Of a DNA stretch of 64,000 nt, positions 44,966 to 53,436 are shown one piece after another. Under the pieces are notes generated by a model. That model was given only the letters and a program-made list of their open reading frames with translations, searched no databases and was not told the DNA's origin. The stretch is from assembly GCA_964455525.1 (NCBI GenBank), contig CAYVWR010000001.1, forward strand, positions 1-64,000. Reading direction: 5' to 3'. The position numbers and the translations under genes are program-made. Numbering within the stretch: the first letter of the stretch is position 1; each line of letters opens with the position of its first letter. Source of the DNA: JAFDZV01 sp964455525 (GTDB lineage: Bacteria > Bacteroidota > Ignavibacteria > OLB7).

Positions 44966-47900
44966 CTATGCTTTTCCCGGCGCAGATTTTCCCGCAAGAA
45001 AATCCGATTCGTATCCATTGCAGACATTCTCACAGAACTGTTTCATCAGAACCGTATTGAACCCGCTCGAAGTCAGCAGCGGCATGCCCCGTATGAGCAG
45101 GCAGTGATCCGCCTGGTTATCGGAGGTTGTGTTTGCAAGGCCAAGCGTGACCGCAGAGAGGAAACCGTTCTGGAGTCCCTCCCTGAACCTGTTGTCGGAA
45201 ACACGCAGGGTTGCGCCAAGCAGCACGGCGTTGATAAGGATAAGATTTGTGCCGAGAAGGCAATCGCACTGATTGCCGTGGAAGCTTACATCGTCCAGCC
45301 CTGCGATCAGAACCGATGTGAACACTATCGTGCCGGTATGGCCTGTGAGATCGAGCCGGCACTGATTACCGGAAAAGAGCACGCTCCCACTGGGCACATT
45401 GGCGAGCGCCAGAACGGGGGGGAGATCGTTGTTTGCTGTTGCGTTCGGCTCGGCGATCACCAGGCGGCCATCGCGGCAGGTGAGGTACCATCTGCTCCAC
45501 TCGCGGTTGATCTCCGCAAGAAGCAGGAACACCAGATCGGTCATCATCCCGACATCGAGAATACAGACTGTGGCAGCAATGCCAAGCGACTGGTCGTATC
45601 CACCACTGACAAACTCATTTGCCATAACCGAAAGCGGACACCGCGCCACCACCAGAAGCGCCGGGCCGCACCATATGCTCACATCGTTATCATGAATGCT
45701 CACCACTGGAGCCGAGCGGCGTGCATTCCTGCCCCCCCTTGGCCTGGCGGTATCGGTGGTATCGGCGGTATCGGTGGACACGGCCTGCAAAGCGATGCCG
45801 CAGCGCAGGCCGGGCTTCAGCGCGGCGGCATCCCTTTTCGCCGCCAGCAGTGGGTACACCGCAATGTGATTGCGCGATATCTCTATCCCTTCGCCGTGCA
45901 GCACAAAAAGTCCGCACGCCGGAGCAGCGGCATCACGGCCGATCTGTGCGATATGGTTATCGCGCACAACAAGATCATCGACATCGGGAAGGACGATGGC
46001 GCCATAGGCAACAGCCGTAACAAGATCGGGCGGGATCTCCGCGATGTCCCGATTAAGGCAGCGGCGGATATCGTTCCGCTCGATCCGCAGCCCATGGATG
46101 CCGATCAGCTCCTGCTGATCGCTCGGGCTGAAAAACGCGACGGGACCGATGCCGTTCAATCCTCTGTCGAGAATCAGGTTCTCCGCGATCAGTATATCGT
46201 ACAGATGGCCAGCCGATTCCCATACCTTCCTCTGGTTGCCCGCCTGTGTGGCATTTCCATGAATGATTATCGAGCCAGGTTTGCAGGGATCATCGATATC
46301 GATCACCCAGCCGCCGGGCCGTAGCCCCCCATTGACCAGCCGTTCAACCAGGCTGCCGAGCGTAATGCCGTTGCCGACACCGCCACGAATCAGATTGTGC
46401 AGGATCGAGATCCGTTCCGATGTGCCGCCGATCTGCACGCCACCACGCCCACGCTCCGCAGCAAACGGGGTATCCAGCTTCAGCGCACGATCGCCTGCAA
46501 CGCCGATCGTATTCCGTTCTATCACCACATCCTCTCCCACAAGGAAGATGGCGGGCCACGGCGAGGCAACATCCTCCATCTGAATGCGGCAATCGCGGAT
46601 CGCTCCCTTGAACACGCTATATGCTTCGATAGCGCTCCGCCGTGCAGCCCTGATGCTAAGGCGATTGAGCGCAACATCGTTCAGCGGATCGCCCAGCCGA
46701 AGGAACGTCTGAAGCTCGATGCCGATCGGCAGGCCGTTCATCATCACCCCGACGCCATTGGGATGCGCTTCGATGGCGAGCGATTGAATCGTGATATTCG
46801 ACGATCCCTGGATCGAGATCACCGGCAGTGCATCGGCCAGATCCAGGCTTTGCGCGGAAATGATCCGTGTGCGGTCGCCGCATCCGCTGATGGTGATATT
46901 CTGCCGCGCACTGATCGTGATATTCTCAGCATAGACGCCCGGCAGGACGCATATCTCGCCACCGGAAGCAGGGAGGCTTTCGATGGCCTTCTGAATGGAA
47001 TTGAAATCTCCATGGCTACGCATCCCATCGCCCACACGATAGGTGCAGCAGGTGCCAAGGCGCGTAAGCGGCTGGAACAGACGGCGGCAATCGCTGATGG
47101 AGTGTACCGATGCCCCCACGCCCCAGGTGATGACCCCGAGCGCCACACGGTGATAATGCACGCCATCTGGCACCTGATGGTCGATCAGCTTCTCATCGTT
47201 TGCAATCTCCCCTGCCCGCACCGCAAACGTCCAGTAATCACCTGGCGTATTGCGCAGAGGGTTGGCCGATGAGAACTGGAGATGGATCCCGAAGGCAAGC
47301 TCCTTCTCCGAGGCCACAAAGTCCGCAACCTTTGCAATGCCATTCCATAACCGGAAGAACACCTCACCGGTTGATGCTGGTGGGCCTCCAACGACATAAT
47401 CGGCTGCATTGTTCGGAAGCCGCAGATCGCCATTGGAGTCGAGTGTGGCATTCGCCCCGCAGAGAACCGACCAGTGCCCGCTGGCCGGATCATGTACAAC
47501 AACCTCAAGATAAAAGCTTGTCAGCCCGGCATTGACGATCGCCTGAAGGTTCGAGGAGATCGCAATGGATTTGGAGGCACTGTTATAGGTGCCACGTCCT
47601 GCCAGGCCGCCATTATACTGCGACCATAGGAACCTGGCCTCGGATGGCTGATCGGTCCGTGCGATCTCGATCCGGTAGAGATTATGCTCGAAGCCAGTAT
47701 AACCGCCGCCGATCACCACGGGGCAATCATCACTGCTGACGGTAACGGGCTTCAACGTGGCCGAGAGCGTTGCCTTTGCCGAAACATCATCCCTCATCTC
47801 TGGGGTAATGCTCTCGCATGTCTGGCCATCGGCGAGCCGATACAACCTGAAGGCAAACGCGGTATGCAGACGCTCGGTTGTATCGGGGCCACCCAGCGCA

Positions 47901-48355
47901 GGCTCCACCAGAAGTTTATCGAGCTGAAAGCCATGGATCTCCTCGCGCCAGACCTCCAGCACAACGGCATCACGCACGGCATTGGCAATCGAGCCTACGC
48001 TCCCTGCCGGCGACTGGATCGGCGGTTGCAGATAGCTCGCGGTATGTTTTCTGGTTGATGTGCCCGGCAACGTCACCAGCATGCCATCGACCCATGCCCG
48101 TCCGCATCCAACCGTGAGTGTGACAGTGGACCCGCTCAACTCCGCGCCAGTGATCTTGAAGGATTCCGGAAGACCGGCCGGAACGGCGGCAACACCCGAT
48201 CCGATCACATCCTCTGCTTCGGTGTCCTGCCACTGGTTGGTGATCGCTGTCTGCGCATTCCAGTCGCTATCGAGCAAGACCCTTCCCTGCTGATGCAGCA
48301 CGCCGCTGAAGTTCTGGTTGCGCTCGTTGCGCCAGCTTGAAAAATCGCCTCTCAT
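44966..48355 (-). CDS. DUF6519 / right-handed beta-helix fibre-like protein
   Basis: 1,129 residues. The first ~420 residues fit DUF6519: MRGDFSSWRNERNQNFSGVL, HQQGRVLLDSDWNAQTA. From ~440 the chain becomes a right-handed parallel beta-helix, as in pectate-lyase-like tail spikes (GGEICVLPGVYAENITISAR, ISIQGSSNITIQSLAIEAHP, repeated I-RN-I / N-I-G turns, LVVRDNHIAQIG, GIEISRNHIAVYP). Such helices commonly bind or cleave surface glycans. Position after the gpI-like tail gene suits a receptor-binding fibre. A 999-codon open frame on the opposite strand (43325-46324) is a shadow. Confidence 0.8.
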   Translation of the reverse strand: MRGDFSSWRNERNQNFSGVLHQQGRVLLDSDWNAQTAITNQWQDTEAEDVIGSGVAAVPAGLPESFKITGAELSGSTVTLTVGCGRAWVDGMLVTLPGTSTRKHTASYLQPPIQSPAGSVGSIANAVRDAVVLEVWREEIHGFQLDKLLVEPALGGPDTTERLHTAFAFRLYRLADGQTCESITPEMRDDVSAKATLSATLKPVTVSSDDCPVVIGGGYTGFEHNLYRIEIARTDQPSEARFLWSQYNGGLAGRGTYNSASKSIAISSNLQAIVNAGLTSFYLEVVVHDPASGHWSVLCGANATLDSNGDLRLPNNAADYVVGGPPASTGEVFFRLWNGIAKVADFVASEKELAFGIHLQFSSANPLRNTPGDYWTFAVRAGEIANDEKLIDHQVPDGVHYHRVALGVITWGVGASVHSISDCRRLFQPLTRLGTCCTYRVGDGMRSHGDFNSIQKAIESLPASGGEICVLPGVYAENITISARQNITISGCGDRTRIISAQSLDLADALPVISIQGSSNITIQSLAIEAHPNGVGVMMNGLPIGIELQTFLRLGDPLNDVALNRLSIRAARRSAIEAYSVFKGAIRDCRIQMEDVASPWPAIFLVGEDVVIERNTIGVAGDRALKLDTPFAAERGRGGVQIGGTSERISILHNLIRGGVGNGITLGSLVERLVNGGLRPGGWVIDIDDPCKPGSIIIHGNATQAGNQRKVWESAGHLYDILIAENLILDRGLNGIGPVAFFSPSDQQELIGIHGLRIERNDIRRCLNRDIAEIPPDLVTAVAYGAIVLPDVDDLVVRDNHIAQIGRDAAAPACGLFVLHGEGIEISRNHIAVYPLLAAKRDAAALKPGLRCGIALQAVSTDTADTTDTARPRGGRNARRSAPVVSIHDNDVSIWCGPALLVVARCPLSVMANEFVSGGYDQSLGIAATVCILDVGMMTDLVFLLLAEINREWSRWYLTCRDGRLVIAEPNATANNDLPPVLALANVPSGSVLFSGNQCRLDLTGHTGTIVFTSVLIAGLDDVSFHGNQCDCLLGTNLILINAVLLGATLRVSDNRFREGLQNGFLSAVTLGLANTTSDNQADHCLLIRGMPLLTSSGFNTVLMKQFCENVCNGYESDFLAGKSAPGKA

Positions 48356-48365
48356 CGGGTTCTCC

Positions 48366-50786
48366 TTAGGTAACAGGTATCAGCAACGGGCGAACGCCCA
48401 CCGGCATGAACTCCCGGAAACGCACGCCCAGATTACGCCACTTGTGCGCTTCGAGCAGAAATCCGAAAGCCCCCATCGCATCATCGTTTGGACCGCGTTC
48501 ACGGATAAGAAAATCGCAGCGTTGTGCAAGCTGCCCATAGGCCGGATCGCCGAAGTGTTCGCCTGTGAAGTGCAGATACGCCTGCGTCCCCTTCACACAT
48601 GCATGATTCTGCGGGAGCCTGTCGGCGCTCTCCCCCGAGAAATAACTGTAGCGTATGCAGCCATAGGAATTCTCCAGCACTTCAAGCGCATGCGCCCAGA
48701 TGCCGCCACGCCCGCTCATCCTGGCAACCCGTGTACGTCCGAGAAATGTGGCGCCATCAACACAGGTCGGCGGCCCCCACTGGCCTGCCGGATCGGTTGC
48801 CGAGGCAAGCGCGTAACGGCTCGCCGCATCGCCAACACCCTGGCCTGCATCAACAATCGTCTCGCAGAGCCGCAGATCATAATCGGTATCGATCATCAAC
48901 GGACCGGTGATGGACCGGTCGAAGAGCAGCTCGGGAATCTGAGTGAAGTGAAACAATTCGGTGGCCACGAACCCGTACCCATTCTCCAGAGAGAGCACGG
49001 GCTGTACTGGCGCAACGTTTCCATCGAACTGCCGAAAGCCCCCCGGATCAAGCGTGCAGCCGATGATCTCCAGCCTGTTCAGCGCAGCGCGCGCGATGAG
49101 CGGCGCAGCAGCGTCGTACAGATCGGCGCGAACGATAACCAGCCCCTCCAGACGCACCGTAAGCGAGGAGAGGACGCGCCTGGACTCCGGGGTGCCATCC
49201 ACCGTCTTCGGACGGAAACGCAACGGTTGCCGAAGCTCGACGATCGGACGCTCACCATCGGCGGCACGAATAAGAAGCGATCGGTTCAGCACAAGATTCC
49301 AGGAACCATCCTCGCTCAGACGCACATCAGCATAGGCGGCATCGTCGAGGTCGATACAATGGGTCAGGCTGTCGGCGATCTCGATGACGACCGGGCGTGT
49401 GGCCAGGTGGATAGTTTTCAGCACATCGCGCAATGCAAACGGATTGTGGCGTGCGTTGATGGTGATGGCAGACCGGTACATCGGATCGGGGAACCACTCA
49501 TCGGAGATCGGATCACGCGAAATCGGATGCGCGCCCACCGGTCCGACCGCGCCATAGGTATAGGTCATCAGAAGCTGCTCCTCAAGTGCCGTTGCGCGCC
49601 CGGCATCGTTCTGGCCGATCACCACGCGTCCAAGCACCGGGTCGATGGCGATCTCGCCGTCGGCAAGCGGGGGGCGAATCCCGGTCTCCCAGGCGCACAG
49701 ATTTTCTCCGCGGATCTTCCATGATGCTGCCTGGCCTTCCGGTGTCGGCCAGATCATGCCGGCGAACTCCGGGTCCGGCAGCAGCAGCACAAGCGCACGA
49801 TCTGCGGCGGCTTGCACCTGAACGCTGCCATCACCAGCGATCCTGTAGGACTGCACCGCCAGATACTCATCGGGCGCCCCGGTTGCGCTTTCCTGGCCAA
49901 GCCGCTCAACCGGCACAGGCCCCGGCGACTCATCGAGCCGAGCGATGGTGATGGACGCATCGGATGGATCGGCATGCCCTGCGGCACGATACAGCAGATC
50001 GATATGATGGGTGTTGAAGAGTCTGACCGGACGCCCGATGGCCGTGCCGGTGAGATAGGGGGAGGCGATCGGGTTGACATTGAACCGCACCGCATGCGCG
50101 GCTCCCCCCGGCACCGGCTGCGTGCCGCGCCAGACCGGCCTTATGGCCTGTAGACGATAGGTCTGCAAGCGCCAGAGGAAGATTGCAAGGTTTGGCAGGT
50201 TGTAATGGATGCCCCCCTGCAACGGAGAGCGAAGGTCGGCCAGATGAGCGAAGCGATCGAATGGTGTGCCGAGCAGCGAGAGCATTGCGGGATCGCGCAG
50301 GGTGGCCGTGCCGCCACGGATCAGGCTCTGACGCCGCAGGTTCCGGCTGGCACTGCCATACGGCTCTGTTCCATTCTCCGCCGGACGCTGGTGGTTCAGA
50401 TGCTGATTCCAGGCAAGCAGTTCCATCAGCTCAACACAGTGCACCCCCCAGCGTGTAAGGTTGTACGCCAGCAGTTCTATCGCGCCGAGCGTTCCTTTGC
50501 GGCGGCGCAAGGCGATCGTATTGGCAACATCGGCACGCAGTGTCCAGGGATCGCCCGTAAGATGGCTGGTGCCAAGCAGATCGCCGATATACGGGATCAC
50601 CCAGTGGCTCGCGGTCTCGATGAAGAGATCGTGGTAGAGCGTCTCGATATTGGCATGGATGGCCCCGAAGGCATGCTCCACCGCAGCCAGATAGCTTTTA
50701 AGCTGATAGGGCGGATTCTGCTCGGCATCCTTGATACGGTAGATTTCCGGCAGGCGTTCGTAGAGATCGACACGGTTGGCGCTCAT
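48366..50786 (-). CDS. P2 gpI-like phage tail/baseplate protein
   Basis: 806 residues from ATG 50786 (open further to 50861, but a GGGGGG ribosome site and MSANRVDLYERLPEIYRIKD mark the start, one base after the previous stop). N-terminus resembles the tail_P2_I family (LYERLPEIYR, ASHWVIPYIGDLLGTSHL, IALRRRKGTLGAIELLAYNL). The long C-terminal part has beta-rich repeats around IEIADSLTHCIDLDDAAYAD and LEGLVIVRADLYDAAAPLIA, perhaps another helix or binding region. In eCIS this protein connects baseplate to fibres. Confidence 0.8.
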   Translation of the reverse strand: MSANRVDLYERLPEIYRIKDAEQNPPYQLKSYLAAVEHAFGAIHANIETLYHDLFIETASHWVIPYIGDLLGTSHLTGDPWTLRADVANTIALRRRKGTLGAIELLAYNLTRWGVHCVELMELLAWNQHLNHQRPAENGTEPYGSASRNLRRQSLIRGGTATLRDPAMLSLLGTPFDRFAHLADLRSPLQGGIHYNLPNLAIFLWRLQTYRLQAIRPVWRGTQPVPGGAAHAVRFNVNPIASPYLTGTAIGRPVRLFNTHHIDLLYRAAGHADPSDASITIARLDESPGPVPVERLGQESATGAPDEYLAVQSYRIAGDGSVQVQAAADRALVLLLPDPEFAGMIWPTPEGQAASWKIRGENLCAWETGIRPPLADGEIAIDPVLGRVVIGQNDAGRATALEEQLLMTYTYGAVGPVGAHPISRDPISDEWFPDPMYRSAITINARHNPFALRDVLKTIHLATRPVVIEIADSLTHCIDLDDAAYADVRLSEDGSWNLVLNRSLLIRAADGERPIVELRQPLRFRPKTVDGTPESRRVLSSLTVRLEGLVIVRADLYDAAAPLIARAALNRLEIIGCTLDPGGFRQFDGNVAPVQPVLSLENGYGFVATELFHFTQIPELLFDRSITGPLMIDTDYDLRLCETIVDAGQGVGDAASRYALASATDPAGQWGPPTCVDGATFLGRTRVARMSGRGGIWAHALEVLENSYGCIRYSYFSGESADRLPQNHACVKGTQAYLHFTGEHFGDPAYGQLAQRCDFLIRERGPNDDAMGAFGFLLEAHKWRNLGVRFREFMPVGVRPLLIPVT

Positions 50787-50787
50787 C

Positions 50788-53436
50788 TCAGCAGATCCCC
50801 CCTGCAACATTGTTGGCATAGATGATTGTAAGATGCCCGCGATAAAGGCCGAGCATCTCATCGGCCCCGCATACTACAGCGGCAGCGCCCGGCAGGGGAA
50901 CCGCAGCATGGTTGATCCTGGCTGGGTTCTCGGCAAGGCCAAGCGAGGCAAAGCCTGTAACTCTGGCCCAGAGCACCCCATCCACGCGCTGCACAGCCCC
51001 CTCCACCGATCCGGCGTACTCCGCCTGGCCGAAACGGCGAACGTGCACCGAGAACATCCCGTCCGACCGATGGCGATCCGGCGGCCCCTGGCTTGCGCCA
51101 AGCGCTGCGATAATTCCCGACTCGACATCCTCCTGGCGCGCCCGTGGATCGCGTGCAACCTCGAGAACAAGCCCCACCGACCGGATCATCCCCTGCTGTA
51201 CCACAACACGATGGCGACGGGGTCCACGGCAGCGATTATAAGAATCGATCACCCCCCGTACCGAGGCGATCTCACCCCCACGCCCACGCTGCATCAGCAC
51301 CGTAAGCACAACGGCAGGCGAGCTTCCAACAAGGCGCCATGCGGCGTGCGCACGGGCAACGCCGGAGATGGCAAGCGTCTCGCTTTCAAAGTCCCGAAGG
51401 CTTACCAGCCGATCCAGGCTCTGAAATGTCCCCGGCGCGGCCTCGCGTGTGCTGTGGCCATCCTCCGGCTCGGAACCGCCATAGGCCACCCCCGGCATCA
51501 GCACCTTGTCCAGCCGTTCAATACGCCTGCCCGGCTGCACTGTGGTTTCCGGCTTCAACGCTCCGAACGCGCCGGAACCGGTACGATACCGGGCCGTGAT
51601 ATTCCTGATGCCGGATGGAAGTCGGGCGCCGGTTCTTCCATCACCAAACTGCACCCAGCTCTGGTCCTCGGCATCCTCACGCACGATGTAGATCTCTTCA
51701 TCGTAGGAATGGCCAAAAAGCGTCGGCACACGTTTCCACATCCTTCCATTCACCCAGATGGTAAGCTCGGGCGCTTCGGGCGGAGTCTCCCCCGGAGCCA
51801 GGTGATAGGTCAACGGGGCTTTCGGCACCTTGAATGTCTGGAATATCTCGCGGGCATCACCATTGCCAAGGGCTATCTCCGGCTCCAGCTTCCCTTCGGT
51901 GGCATCGGCGATGTTGCCATAGACCGTCACGGTCGGATCGGTGTTGGAGTGCCGGGCATAGAGGAGGGCGCTATCGAGGGTGACCCTGCGCAACATCCTG
52001 CGCCCGGCAAGCGAGGGCGCGCTCTTCTCGACCTGCACGACGCCCGCAATGAGGGGATCGGCGCCGGGATATTCAAGCATCACCCTGCGACCGAGCAGGC
52101 TCTCGGCCTCGCGCTCGGTGCCATGGAAATACAGCTCGGTGCCGCTGCTGGCGGACGTCTCCCGTTTCCAGGGATAAAGCTGCATCCCCGGACTCACAAC
52201 CTCGTGGATCTGCACGCGCCTGATATCGAACTCGTTTGCGGTGGCAGCGCTGATCTCCTCCAGCATATTATTGACCGTCACAACGGTTCCCCTGCCCGCC
52301 GATGTCCCCCATGTGGCTGCATCGCCGCGTGTGGAGACTATCGTGCGTAGGTATACCCTGCCGGACACGGCAGTGCCCACGGTAATCATGGCCTGTATCA
52401 ACACCTGGGTGCCGTTTGCCAGGTCGTTCACATCGCCATCCAGCACAAACTCGGTGGAGAGGAGCGGTGAGGGGCTTACCGGCGTTGTGCCCGATGTTGT
52501 CGAGGAGAGAAGGTTTCGTGTAAAGGACGTTGTCGCCCATGTCGGCATCAGAACGTTTGTGGTAACGCTTTTGCCATCGGCCGATGTCGTTGTGGTGGTA
52601 CTGACCACGCCCGGCAGCTTCGGCGCCGATGAGTGCCCGAAATGGCGGAACATCCGTCCAAGTTTATAGGCAGTCAACGGCACAGCTCCCACGGTCTGCG
52701 CCATTGCCCCCTTGATGGTAACGACTCGTGCGCCATGCTGTTCACGCACCGAGTGGACGATCACGACCTCGGCATCGCCGAGCGTCGATGGATCGTGCGG
52801 ATTGTTCGCATGGCCGACAAGCAGGCGATCGCCGGGCTTCAAGGCGATGGGAGCAACGTGCTGATCGGGGGCTTCGATGGAAAGCTCGGTTATACGGGTT
52901 CCGGCCGGTGGAGCAAGAAGCGGCCTATAGAGGAAAAACCTGCTCAGCCACGGATACGCCACGATCTCCGCGCTGGTCTGAAAATCCGACTGCTTCGCGA
53001 TCGGATCGAGCTGGAGCTTCAGTGGAAGCCCTTCCGGGATTGTCACGGGCGCATCTCCCTTGATCTCGAAGGCGAAGGTGGCATTGCCGCCAAGCCCCGG
53101 CGAGAGCCGGTAGCCAAGGAGCCGAACCAGATCGGCGATGCTCTCACGCCACTGTGCGGTACGGAGATAGGCCTCGTTGGCATACAGCTCCTGATAGAAC
53201 GTCAGGATATCACCAAGAACCGCAGCTCCTTCCAGCAGGGCGATGCCGGGATCATCGGAACCACGATAGGTCCAGGCACGAAGCGGCTCGGCGTTATCGA
53301 TGGCACGCAGCATAAACTCACGGATATCGCTATAGACGCCGAGGCGATAGTCCACATGCGAGAGAGCGGCCCGGTTGTCCAGCACACGCGGAAAGCCTGG
53401 TGGCACACTGCAATCGTTCCTGCACTCCTTGCTCAT
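50788..53436 (-). CDS. Baseplate wedge protein, J-like (second copy)
   Basis: 882 residues, start overlapping the 53433 gene by 4 bases. N-terminal core AWTYRGSDDPGIALLEGAAV, YQELYANEAYLRTAQWRESI and LVRLLGYRLSPGLGGNATFA follow the putative baseplate assembly (TIGR02243) and gpJ pattern; the centre has beta strands and PEDGHSTREAAPGT-type turns; the C-terminal region (LESETLAISGVARAHAA-like, VLTVLMQRGRGGEIASVRGV) is typical of J. It corresponds to Afp12 in role. A paralogue in structure of the preceding gene, as in Afp11/Afp12. Confidence 0.85.
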   Translation of the reverse strand: MSKECRNDCSVPPGFPRVLDNRAALSHVDYRLGVYSDIREFMLRAIDNAEPLRAWTYRGSDDPGIALLEGAAVLGDILTFYQELYANEAYLRTAQWRESIADLVRLLGYRLSPGLGGNATFAFEIKGDAPVTIPEGLPLKLQLDPIAKQSDFQTSAEIVAYPWLSRFFLYRPLLAPPAGTRITELSIEAPDQHVAPIALKPGDRLLVGHANNPHDPSTLGDAEVVIVHSVREQHGARVVTIKGAMAQTVGAVPLTAYKLGRMFRHFGHSSAPKLPGVVSTTTTTSADGKSVTTNVLMPTWATTSFTRNLLSSTTSGTTPVSPSPLLSTEFVLDGDVNDLANGTQVLIQAMITVGTAVSGRVYLRTIVSTRGDAATWGTSAGRGTVVTVNNMLEEISAATANEFDIRRVQIHEVVSPGMQLYPWKRETSASSGTELYFHGTEREAESLLGRRVMLEYPGADPLIAGVVQVEKSAPSLAGRRMLRRVTLDSALLYARHSNTDPTVTVYGNIADATEGKLEPEIALGNGDAREIFQTFKVPKAPLTYHLAPGETPPEAPELTIWVNGRMWKRVPTLFGHSYDEEIYIVREDAEDQSWVQFGDGRTGARLPSGIRNITARYRTGSGAFGALKPETTVQPGRRIERLDKVLMPGVAYGGSEPEDGHSTREAAPGTFQSLDRLVSLRDFESETLAISGVARAHAAWRLVGSSPAVVLTVLMQRGRGGEIASVRGVIDSYNRCRGPRRHRVVVQQGMIRSVGLVLEVARDPRARQEDVESGIIAALGASQGPPDRHRSDGMFSVHVRRFGQAEYAGSVEGAVQRVDGVLWARVTGFASLGLAENPARINHAAVPLPGAAAVVCGADEMLGLYRGHLTIIYANNVAGGIC

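Noticed and set aside
43325..46324. A 999-codon plus-strand open frame
   Set aside because: It spans the antisense of three eCIS genes whose minus-strand translations have clear domains. GC-rich codon use explains the open frame.
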